From: Prevotella sp.
GTDB taxonomy: Bacteria > Bacteroidota > Bacteroidia > Bacteroidales > Bacteroidaceae
Assembly (NCBI GenBank): GCA_017412705.1
Contig: JAFPWS010000004.1
Coordinates: 1 to 32,554, forward strand
Reading direction: 5' to 3'
Length of the DNA stretch: 32,554 nucleotides
The translations under genes and the position numbers were made by a program. Below the pieces are notes generated by a model. It was not told where the DNA came from. It worked only from the letters and a program-made list of their open reading frames with translations, and made no database searches. Below are positions 22,963 through 30,099 of the stretch, piece by piece; position 1 is the stretch's first letter; every line of letters begins with the position of its first letter.

Positions 22963-23571
22963 ATGGCAAGATATATTGGACCGAAATCAAAAATTGCCCG
23001 CCGATTTGGAGAAGCCATCTTCGGCCCGGACAAAGTTTTGTCCCGTAGGAACTTCCCCCCGGGACAGCATGGCAATAACCGTCGCCGCAAGCAGTCGGAG
23101 TATGCAGTCATGCTGGCAGAGAAGCAGAAGGCTAAGTACACCTATGGTGTGCTCGAGCGTCAGTTCCGTAACCTGTTTGAGAAGGCTGCTAAGGCCGAAG
23201 GTATCACCGGTGAGGTGCTCCTTCAGCTGCTGGAGAGTCGTCTCGACAACGTAGTGTTCCGTCTCGGCATTGCCCCCACACGTGCTGCTGCCCGCCAGAT
23301 GGTAGGCCACAAGCACATCGTTGTGGATGGACAGGTTGTCAACATTCCTTCTTATCAGGTAAAGCCTGGTCAGACTGTTGGCGTTCGCGAGAAGGCCAAG
23401 TCTCTTGAGGTCATCGAGGCTGCCCTTGCTGGTTTCAACCACAGCAAGTACCCCTGGATTGAGTGGGACGAGCAGACTAAGAGCGGTAAGTTCCTGCACA
23501 TGCCGGATCGTGCCGACATCCCCGAGAATATTAAGGAACAGTCAATCGTTGAGTTGTACTCTAAGAACTAA
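22963..23571 (+). CDS. rpsD: Ribosomal protein S4 (uS4), zinc-free type
   Basis: 202 residues: [40 protein letters not shown], and an S4 RNA-binding domain with [34 protein letters not shown]. The N-terminus has no cysteines, so it lacks the zinc knuckle present in some bacteria. S4 begins 30S assembly and in E. coli represses the alpha operon by binding its leader. 14 bp before rpoA. Confidence 0.97.
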   Translation: MARYIGPKSKIARRFGEAIFGPDKVLSRRNFPPGQHGNNRRRKQSEYAVMLAEKQKAKYTYGVLERQFRNLFEKAAKAEGITGEVLLQLLESRLDNVVFRLGIAPTRAAARQMVGHKHIVVDGQVVNIPSYQVKPGQTVGVREKAKSLEVIEAALAGFNHSKYPWIEWDEQTKSGKFLHMPDRADIPENIKEQSIVELYSKN

Positions 23572-23585
23572 AATCATTTAAATTA

Positions 23586-24578
23586 ATGGCGATATTAGCA
23601 TTTCAAAAACCTGATAAAGTCGTAATGTTGGAGGCTACAGGCAAGTTCGGCAAGTTCGAATTCCGCCCCTTGGAGCCCGGCTTCGGCGTTACCATCGGTA
23701 ATGCCCTGCGCCGCATTCTTCTTTCATCGCTTGAGGGCTATGCCATCAACACCATCCGCATTGCAGGTGTTGAGCATGAGTTCTCCTCAGTACCCGGTGT
23801 CAAGGAAGACGTCACCAACATTATCTTGAACCTGAAGCAAGTAAGGTTCAAGCAAGTAGTGGAAGAATTCGAGAACGAGAAAGTCTCAATCACCGTTGAG
23901 AATTCTACCGAGTTTAAAGCCGGTGATATAGGCAAGTATCTGACTGGATTTGAAGTGTTAAATCCCGATTTGGTGATTTGTCATTTAGATTCCAAAGCTT
24001 CGATGCAGATTGACCTGACTATCAACAAGGGCCGTGGCTACGTTCCCGCCGATGAGAATCGCGAGTTCTGTACCGATGTCAATGTGATAGCCATCGACTC
24101 AATCTACACCCCGATTCGTAACGTCAAGTATACCGTAGAGCCTTATCGTGTCGAGCAGAAGACCGACTACGACAAGCTGGTGCTTGAAGTCACGACGGAT
24201 GGTTCCATACACCCGAAGGACGCCTTGAAGGAGGCTGCCAAAATCCTCATCTATCACTTCATGCTCTTCTCCGACGAGAAGATTACGCTGGAGAATACAG
24301 AGGCTGAGGGCAACCAGGAGTTCGACGAGGAAGTTCTGCACATGCGCCAGCTGCTCAAGACCAAGCTGACCGACATGAACCTCTCGGTTCGTGCCCTCAA
24401 CTGTCTGAAGGCTGCTGATGTGGAGACCCTCGGCGACCTTGTTCAGTACAACAAGACCGACCTCCTCAAGTTCCGTAACTTCGGTAAGAAATCGCTCACT
24501 GAGCTTGATGATTTGCTCGAGAGTCTGAATCTGTCGTTTGGAACCGATATTACAAAGTATAAATTAGACAGGGAGTAA
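23586..24578 (+). CDS. rpoA: RNA polymerase subunit alpha
   Basis: 330 residues, normal length. The N-terminal dimerisation domain has [26 protein letters not shown]; the C-terminal domain has [23 protein letters not shown] and [20 protein letters not shown], the helices that bind promoter UP elements and activators. The alpha dimer nucleates polymerase assembly. The 63-bp gap to rplQ is long for this operon and holds a 9-bp tandem array forming a hairpin. Confidence 0.98.
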   Translation: MAILAFQKPDKVVMLEATGKFGKFEFRPLEPGFGVTIGNALRRILLSSLEGYAINTIRIAGVEHEFSSVPGVKEDVTNIILNLKQVRFKQVVEEFENEKVSITVENSTEFKAGDIGKYLTGFEVLNPDLVICHLDSKASMQIDLTINKGRGYVPADENREFCTDVNVIAIDSIYTPIRNVKYTVEPYRVEQKTDYDKLVLEVTTDGSIHPKDALKEAAKILIYHFMLFSDEKITLENTEAEGNQEFDEEVLHMRQLLKTKLTDMNLSVRALNCLKAADVETLGDLVQYNKTDLLKFRNFGKKSLTELDDLLESLNLSFGTDITKYKLDRE

Positions 24579-24581
24579 TAG

Positions 24582-24626
24582 TCTTATAGGTCCTATGGGG
24601 CCTATGGGACTTATAAGCCCTATTAG
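24582..24626 (+). repeat. Five tandem 9-bp units, hairpin-forming, between rpoA and rplQ
   Basis: Nonamers in register from 24582 with pattern NCYTATNNG (for example TCCTATGGG, ACTTATAAG). Bases 24583-24593 pair with 24607-24617 over 11 bp with one G-U pair. There is no T-run, so it is not a terminator; it may act as a processing or stability element. Confidence 0.8.
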
Positions 24627-24641
24627 AAAGAAAAAGAAACA

Positions 24642-25190
24642 ATGAGACACGGAAAAAAAATCAATCATCTGGGCCGTACTGCTGATCACCGCCGTGCCAT
24701 GCTTGCCAACATGGCCATCTCGCTGATCATGCACAAAAGAATCACTACGACCCTCGCCAAGGCAAAGGCACTCAAGAAATATGTTGAGCCCCTCATCACA
24801 CGCTCAAAGGACGACAGCACCAACTCACGTCGTGTTGTCTTCAGTTATCTGCAGAACAAGGAAGCCCTCAAGGAGCTCTTTGGTGCAGTAGCACAGAAGG
24901 TGGGTGACCGCCCCGGTGGTTACACCCGCATCATCAAGCTCGGAAGCCGTCAGGGCGATGCTGCTGACATTGCTTTCATCGAGCTCGTTGATTTCGATGA
25001 GAACATGCTCAAGAGCCCGAAGGCAGAGAAGAAGACCCGCCGTTCACGCAAGTCTTCCGCTCCTAAGGCCGAGGCTCCCGCCGCTGAGGCAGCACCTGCT
25101 GCCGAGGAGGTAAAGGCTGAGCCAGCTCCCGCTGCAGAAGAGGCTCCCAAGGCCGAGGCTCCTGCCGCTGAGGAGGCAAAGGCTGAGTAA
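24642..25190 (+). CDS. rplQ: Ribosomal protein L17 (bL17) with long Ala/Glu/Pro/Lys tail
   Basis: 182 residues. Residues 1-127 are standard L17 ([52 protein letters not shown]). The last 50 or so residues are an extension: a basic patch ([14 protein letters not shown]) followed by repeating Pro-Ala-Ala-Glu and Lys-Ala-Glu blocks, probably disordered. L17 lies near the tunnel exit, so the tail could extend into solvent. Last gene of the cluster, followed by a terminator at 25225. Confidence 0.96.
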   Translation: MRHGKKINHLGRTADHRRAMLANMAISLIMHKRITTTLAKAKALKKYVEPLITRSKDDSTNSRRVVFSYLQNKEALKELFGAVAQKVGDRPGGYTRIIKLGSRQGDAADIAFIELVDFDENMLKSPKAEKKTRRSRKSSAPKAEAPAAEAAPAAEEVKAEPAPAAEEAPKAEAPAAEEAKAE

Positions 25191-25224
25191 ACACAGCAAC
25201 TTGAGAAATCCTCTATACCAAGGT

Positions 25225-25257
25225 GTCCTGCTCCATTCCGGGCAGGACGTCTTTTTT
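25225..25257 (+). terminator. Terminator of the ribosomal cluster
   Basis: GTCCTGC (25225-25231) pairs with GCAGGAC (25242-25248), followed after a few bases by six T. It closes the rpsM-rplQ unit. Confidence 0.8.
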
Positions 25258-25275
25258 CTAATTCCTCCGAAAACC

Positions 25276-25307
25276 TTTGGCCGTTCCGCAAAAATATCGT
25301 ATCTTTG
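25276..25307 (+). promoter_or_regulatory. Promoter of the phosphoesterase gene
   Basis: TTTG (25276-25279), 20 nt, TATCTTTG (25300-25307). It lies inside the longest reading frame and shows that translation starts later, at 25331. Confidence 0.85.
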
Positions 25308-25330
25308 CCAACAATAACCAATTATTTGTG

Positions 25331-26806
25331 ATGATGAGAAGAAGATATACCCTTCAGACAATGGTGCTGTCCATGCTGCTGACGCTGGCTGTCGGCATGC
25401 AGGCACAGACCAAGATTGTGGTGCTCACCGATACCCATGTCATGGCACCGGAGTTGCTCATTAAGGATGGATCAGCCTGGCAGCAGTACTTGGCCAGTGA
25501 CCGCAAGCTCGTTGACTTCAGCCAGCAGCTGTTCGATACGATGATAGACCGGCTGAAGACGGAGATACGCCCTGACATCGTGTGTATTACCGGTGACCTG
25601 TCGAAAGATGGCGAGCTGGTGAGTCATCAGTATGTGGCTGCCAAGCTGGAACAGTTGCGCGAGGCAGGCATCCGTGTGCTGGTCATTCCCGGCAATCACG
25701 ACTATGGCACCACTACAGCCCACTACTATGATGGCGACAATACCCTACCGGCCGAGACCGCCAGTATGGAGCAGTTGGCCACCATCTATGAGCATTTCGG
25801 CTATGACAGCAGTTCCGAGCGTGAGGCAACCACCCTTACCTATGCCTGCGAGCCCGTTGAGGGCCTGACGGTGATAGGCATCGACAGTGGTGTCTTTGGC
25901 CAGCTGTCGTCAACAACGCTTCAGTGGGTGTGCGACAAGGCTTCTGCGGCTTATGCTGCCGGCAACCGGGTCATCGCCCTGATGCACCATGCCCTGATAC
26001 CTCACATCACGGGCATTGAGAAGATAGGCAGTCTGATGGCTGTTGTCCAGGACTATGAGCAAGTGCGCAACCGCCTGGCCAACGCTGGTGTGAGCGCAGT
26101 CTTCACCGGCCATCTCCACTTTGGCGATATAGCACAGGACTTTAACGAAGACCTTTCTGTCAGCATCTATGACGTGTCTACTGCTGCCCTGGTCAGCTAT
26201 CCCTGTAGCTATCGTGAGCTGACGTTGGACAAGGACCTTCAGGAGCTGCAGGTCAGCACCGGCTATGTCACTTCCCTGCCTTCGCAGACCGATTTCACCT
26301 CGGTAGCCCGCGATAGGCTGAGAGGCACTATAGAAAGCCTTATAAAGGGTTACACAGGCAGTGGCAACTTTCTTACCAAAACCCTGATTAACAGTGCAGT
26401 CGAATATGCCGCCGATGTGGTTCAGCTCTATGCCGACGGCAACGAGCATCTCTCGTCCGATGCTGCCGACAAGCTGTCCACCTTTAAGTCGTTGGTCGGT
26501 CTGGCAGACATGTTTGTCGATGTGGAAGGCACCTTGAGCCAATACAACCTCACTATGGACGATGTGAACATCATGGCCCGTAGTGTCCTGGAGAACAAGA
26601 CCTCGTGTGGCATGGAAGGCCGCGAGAGCGTCACTGACGACCTCACGCTGACCATCCCCCTGCGGTCGCAGCCCAGAGAAGAAACAGGCATCCGTGAGCG
26701 TCAGGTTTCAGACGATGCTGCTGTCTGGTACACCCTGCAGGGCGTACCCGTAGAGCAACCCACCCATGGCCTCTATATCCGGAATGGCAAATTGGTCATC
26801 AAGTAA
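25331..26806 (+). CDS. Secreted calcineurin-like metallophosphoesterase
   Basis: 491 residues from ATG 25331 (or 25334), chosen because the promoter ends at 25307. MMRRRYTLQTMVLSMLLTLA plus VGMQAQ is an SPI signal. All metallophosphoesterase motifs are present: D34-T-H36, G88-D89, GNHD (121-124), HH (219-220) and GHLH (260-263), which hold a two-metal centre. The substrate cannot be read from sequence. The C-terminus WYTLQGVPVEQPTHGLYIRN then GKLVIK is the tail pattern seen on many Prevotella and Bacteroides secreted proteins. The next gene starts 13 bp later in the same direction and is probably co-transcribed. Confidence 0.9.
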   Translation: MMRRRYTLQTMVLSMLLTLAVGMQAQTKIVVLTDTHVMAPELLIKDGSAWQQYLASDRKLVDFSQQLFDTMIDRLKTEIRPDIVCITGDLSKDGELVSHQYVAAKLEQLREAGIRVLVIPGNHDYGTTTAHYYDGDNTLPAETASMEQLATIYEHFGYDSSSEREATTLTYACEPVEGLTVIGIDSGVFGQLSSTTLQWVCDKASAAYAAGNRVIALMHHALIPHITGIEKIGSLMAVVQDYEQVRNRLANAGVSAVFTGHLHFGDIAQDFNEDLSVSIYDVSTAALVSYPCSYRELTLDKDLQELQVSTGYVTSLPSQTDFTSVARDRLRGTIESLIKGYTGSGNFLTKTLINSAVEYAADVVQLYADGNEHLSSDAADKLSTFKSLVGLADMFVDVEGTLSQYNLTMDDVNIMARSVLENKTSCGMEGRESVTDDLTLTIPLRSQPREETGIRERQVSDDAAVWYTLQGVPVEQPTHGLYIRNGKLVIK

Positions 26807-26819
26807 CAACATGTGAAGA

Positions 26820-29800
26820 ATGAGTACAACGGCAAGCAACATACCCCAGGAGTTCAATAACTTCTTCTTGAAAGATGTCAGCTTCGTCAACCTGATGACG
26901 AAGCGCATCTTTAATATCCTGATAGTGGCCAACCCCTACGATGCCTTCATGCTGGAGGACGACGGCCGCATAGACGAGAAGCTGTTCGACGAGTATATGG
27001 AGCTGGGGCTGCGCTATCCGCCGACGTTCACGCAGGTCAGTACCACCGAGGAGGCTGACCATGTGCTGCAGACGACAGACATCGACCTGGTGATCTGTAT
27101 GCCGGGTAACGCTGACAACGATGCCTTTGCCGTGGCACGCGACGTGAAGCGCATGGCACCGTCCATCCCCATTGTGGTGCTGACGCCCTTCTCGCATGGC
27201 ATCACCAAGCGTATTGAGCACGAGGACATGTCCATCTTCGACTACGTGTTCTGCTGGTTGGGCAATACCAACCTCATCCTCTCCATCATCAAGCTGATAG
27301 AAGACCAGATGAACATTGAGCACGACATCGAGGAGGCTGGCGTGCAGGTCATCCTGCTGGTAGAGGACAACATCCGCTTCTACAGTTCCGTGCTCCCCAA
27401 CCTGTATAACTACATCCTGGCACAGTCGAAGAACTTCTCCACCGAGGCCCTGAACCCCCATGCCGCGGCACAGCGCAAGCGTGGACGCCCGAAGGTGGTG
27501 CTGGCTACAACCTACGAGGAGGCCATCCACTGGTATGAGATGCACCACGACAACATCCTGGGCGTCATCTCAGACACACGTTTCCCCATGCAGGGCGTGA
27601 ACGGGCGTCTGGCGCATGTCGAGGAGGGTGACCCGGAGGCTGGCCTGAAGCTGCTGCGTGAGATCAGGAGGCGCGACGAGTATGTGCCCCTCATCCTGCA
27701 GAGCTCGGAGGTTGTCAACAAGGCCAAGGCGGAGGCCGAGGGCTTCCTCTTTGTGGACAAGAACTCCAAGAAGATGAATGTCGACCTGCGCCAGCTCATT
27801 GAGGAGCACATGGGCTTTGGCGACTTTGTGTTCCGCGACCCTGTGACCAAGCAGGAGGTGGCCCGTGTGTCGTCGCTGAAGGAGCTGCAGGACAACATCT
27901 TCAAGATTCCCAACGACTCCATGCTATACCATATCTCGCGCAACCACATGAGCCGCTGGCTCTGTGCGCGGGCCATCTTCCCCGTGTCGCAGTTCCTGAA
28001 GCACGTCACCTGGCATAAGCTGAAGGATGTCGATGCACACCGTAAGATTATCTTCGATGCCATTGTGCAGTACCGCCGTATGAAGAATATCGGTGTCGTG
28101 GCTGTCTTCGACCGTCTGAAGTTCGACCGCTATGCCCACTTCGCACGCATTGGCGACGGCTCGTTGGGCGGCAAGGGCCGCGGCCTGGCATTCCTCGACA
28201 ACATCATCAAGCGCCATCCGGAGCTCAACCAGTTTGAGAATGCCAGCGTGCAGATACCCAAGACCGTTGTGCTGTGTACCGACTTCTTCGATGAGTTCAT
28301 GGACAACAACAACCTGTGGACCATTGCCTTGAGCGATGCCCCTGACGATGAAATCCTGCAGCACTTCATGCGCGCACAGCTGCCTGATGCGCTGATAGCC
28401 GACTTCTTCACCTTCTTCGATGCCGTCAAGGCACCTATCGCCGTGCGCTCCAGCTCGCTGCTGGAGGACTCCCACTACCAGCCTTTCGCAGGCATCTACT
28501 CGACCTATATGATACCCTATCTCGACGACAAGTATGAGATGCTGCGCATGCTGGCGTGTGCCATCAAGGCCGTCTATGCCTCGGTTTACTACCGTGACTC
28601 CAAGGCTTACATGACAGCCACCTCCAATGTCATAGACCAGGAGAAGATGGCCGTCATCCTGCAGGAGGTGGTGGGCCGTCAGTACGACACGCGCTTCTAT
28701 CCTACGTTCTCAGGCGTGCTGCGTTCGCTGAACTACTACCCCATAGGCGACGAGCTGGCCGAGGAGGGTATTGCCTCGCTGGCCCTCGGACTGGGCAAGT
28801 ATATTGTCGATGGTGGTCAGACGCTGCGCGTGTCGCCCTACCATCCCCGTCAGGTGCTGCAGACCTCGGAGATGGAGACAGCCCTGCGTGAGACGCAGAC
28901 GCGCTTTTATGCCCTGGACATGTCGCACATTGGCGACGACTTCAAGGTGGACGACGGCTTTAACATCCTGAACCTCCGAGTCAAGGAGGCCGACAAGGAC
29001 GGCTCGCTGCAGGGCATCGCCTCTACCTATGACCCCAACGACCAGATTATCCGCGACGGCATCTATGAAGGGGGCCGCAAGGTCATCTCCTTCACGGGTG
29101 TCCTGCAGCATGGCGTGTTCCCCCTGCCTGAAATCCTGCAGATGGCACAGAAGTATGGCTCTGAGGAGATGCGCCGTCCTGTGGAGATTGAGTTCGCCTG
29201 CAACCTGCAGTCCTCCCCTGCAGGGGGAGGTGTGGAGGGGGCTTTCTACCTCCTCCAGATTCGTCCCATTGTCGACTCCAAGCAGGTGCTTGACGAAGAC
29301 CTTGCCGCCATTCCTGACGAGCAGTGTCTGCTGCGCTCGCACAACTCGCTGGGTCACGGCATCTCCGAGGATGTGGTCGACGTGGTCTACGTCAAGGCTG
29401 ACGATGACTATACCGCCGCCAACAACCCCGTCATTGCTGAACAGATAGAGCAGATTAACAGGAAATTCTTGGATGACCCCGAGGGGGGTAATTACATCCT
29501 CATCGGCCCCGGACGCTGGGGCAGCAGCGACTACTGGCTGGGCATTCCCGTCAAGTGGCCCCATATCTCGGCAGCCCGTGTCATCGTGGAGGCAGGCCTG
29601 AAGAACTACCATGTAGACCCCTCGCAGGGCACACACTTCTTCCAGAACCTGACGTCCTTTGGCGTGGGCTATTTCACCATCAATACCTATACGGGCGATG
29701 GCATCCTGCAAAAGGAAATCCTCGACGCCATGCCTGCTGTCGAGGAGACGGAGTTCGTGCGCCACGTCCGCTTCGACCGTCCGCTGCGCATCATGATGGA

Positions 29801-29837
29801 CGGCAAGAAGCAACACGGCGTGGTATTGTTACCATAG
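26820..29837 (+). CDS. Receiver-domain/PEP-synthase-like ATP-binding protein, 1005 aa
   Basis: Residues about 28-165 form a degenerate receiver-like domain (FNILIVANPYDAF lacks the acidic pair). Residues 175-330 form a second receiver with plausible key residues: acidic pair in VILLVEDN, acceptor Asp252 in GVISDTRFP, Ser in LILQSSE and Lys314 in FVDKNS. From about 440 on there is a PPDK/PEP-synthase N-terminal nucleotide-binding domain (ARIGDGSLGGKGRGLAFLDN, then APIAVRSSSLLEDSHYQPFA G, and FYLLQIRPIVD). No phosphohistidine swivel or PEP-binding barrel follows; instead there is a distinct end (LIGPGRWGSSDYWLGIPVKW, DPSQGTHFFQNLTSFGVGYF). It is unlikely to make PEP. A signal-controlled phosphotransfer role is inference. 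Cytoplasmic; shares an operon with the phosphoesterase. Confidence 0.85.
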   Translation: MSTTASNIPQEFNNFFLKDVSFVNLMTKRIFNILIVANPYDAFMLEDDGRIDEKLFDEYMELGLRYPPTFTQVSTTEEADHVLQTTDIDLVICMPGNADNDAFAVARDVKRMAPSIPIVVLTPFSHGITKRIEHEDMSIFDYVFCWLGNTNLILSIIKLIEDQMNIEHDIEEAGVQVILLVEDNIRFYSSVLPNLYNYILAQSKNFSTEALNPHAAAQRKRGRPKVVLATTYEEAIHWYEMHHDNILGVISDTRFPMQGVNGRLAHVEEGDPEAGLKLLREIRRRDEYVPLILQSSEVVNKAKAEAEGFLFVDKNSKKMNVDLRQLIEEHMGFGDFVFRDPVTKQEVARVSSLKELQDNIFKIPNDSMLYHISRNHMSRWLCARAIFPVSQFLKHVTWHKLKDVDAHRKIIFDAIVQYRRMKNIGVVAVFDRLKFDRYAHFARIGDGSLGGKGRGLAFLDNIIKRHPELNQFENASVQIPKTVVLCTDFFDEFMDNNNLWTIALSDAPDDEILQHFMRAQLPDALIADFFTFFDAVKAPIAVRSSSLLEDSHYQPFAGIYSTYMIPYLDDKYEMLRMLACAIKAVYASVYYRDSKAYMTATSNVIDQEKMAVILQEVVGRQYDTRFYPTFSGVLRSLNYYPIGDELAEEGIASLALGLGKYIVDGGQTLRVSPYHPRQVLQTSEMETALRETQTRFYALDMSHIGDDFKVDDGFNILNLRVKEADKDGSLQGIASTYDPNDQIIRDGIYEGGRKVISFTGVLQHGVFPLPEILQMAQKYGSEEMRRPVEIEFACNLQSSPAGGGVEGAFYLLQIRPIVDSKQVLDEDLAAIPDEQCLLRSHNSLGHGISEDVVDVVYVKADDDYTAANNPVIAEQIEQINRKFLDDPEGGNYILIGPGRWGSSDYWLGIPVKWPHISAARVIVEAGLKNYHVDPSQGTHFFQNLTSFGVGYFTINTYTGDGILQKEILDAMPAVEETEFVRHVRFDRPLRIMMDGKKQHGVVLLP
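29211..29240. repeat. Palindromic G/C repeat inserted in frame in the 26820 gene
   Basis: CCTCCCCTGCAGGGGGAGG plus a trailing TGTGGAGGGGG lies inside the coding region and is translated as roughly SSPAGGGVEG between EFACNLQ and AFYLLQIRP. The sequence resembles intergenic CTCCCC/GGGGAG palindromes of this group of bacteria, such as the one at 4524-4553, and splits a normally compact beta-strand region. Confidence 0.6.
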
Positions 29838-29921
29838 TCTTCCATTTTGGCTATAGGCGAAAGATACTTTGCCCGGCATTTAATCCCTCTTTGCATAGGG
29901 CTTAGCCCCTGTTTGAAGCAA

Positions 29922-29938
29922 CCTTATACCTTATAAGG
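29922..29938. repeat. Short inverted repeat in the convergent gap
   Basis: CCTTATA (29922-29928) pairs with TATAAGG (29932-29938) around three bases. No T-run follows on either strand. The gap 29838-29942 holds nothing else I can support. Confidence 0.4.
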
Positions 29939-29942
29939 CGAG

Positions 29943-30099
29943 TCACCATCAATACCTACACGGGCGATGGCATCCTGCAAAAAGAAATCCTCGACAGCAT
30001 GCCTGCTGTCGAGGATACGGCGTTTGTGCGCCACGTCCGCTTCGACCGTCCGCTACGCATCATGGACGGTTAGAAGCAGCACGGCGTGGTATTATTACC
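29943..30099 (+). pseudogene. Duplicated 3' end of the 26820 gene
   Basis: Bases 29943-30099 repeat 29674-29833 with about 12 substitutions and one 3-base deletion, roughly 92% identity by my count. The frame reads TINTYTGDGILQKEILDSMP AVED and so on, but GGC-AAG became GGT-TAG, a premature stop. Only the last 53 codons of the gene are present, without promoter or start. The right end runs into the opposing repeat-protein gene at a shared GGTATTATTA-like sequence. Confidence 0.9.

Noticed and set aside
28710-29816. 368-codon frame on the minus strand inside the 26820 gene
   Set aside because: Antisense shadow of a codon-biased coding region; composition rich in H, V, D and L without motifs.
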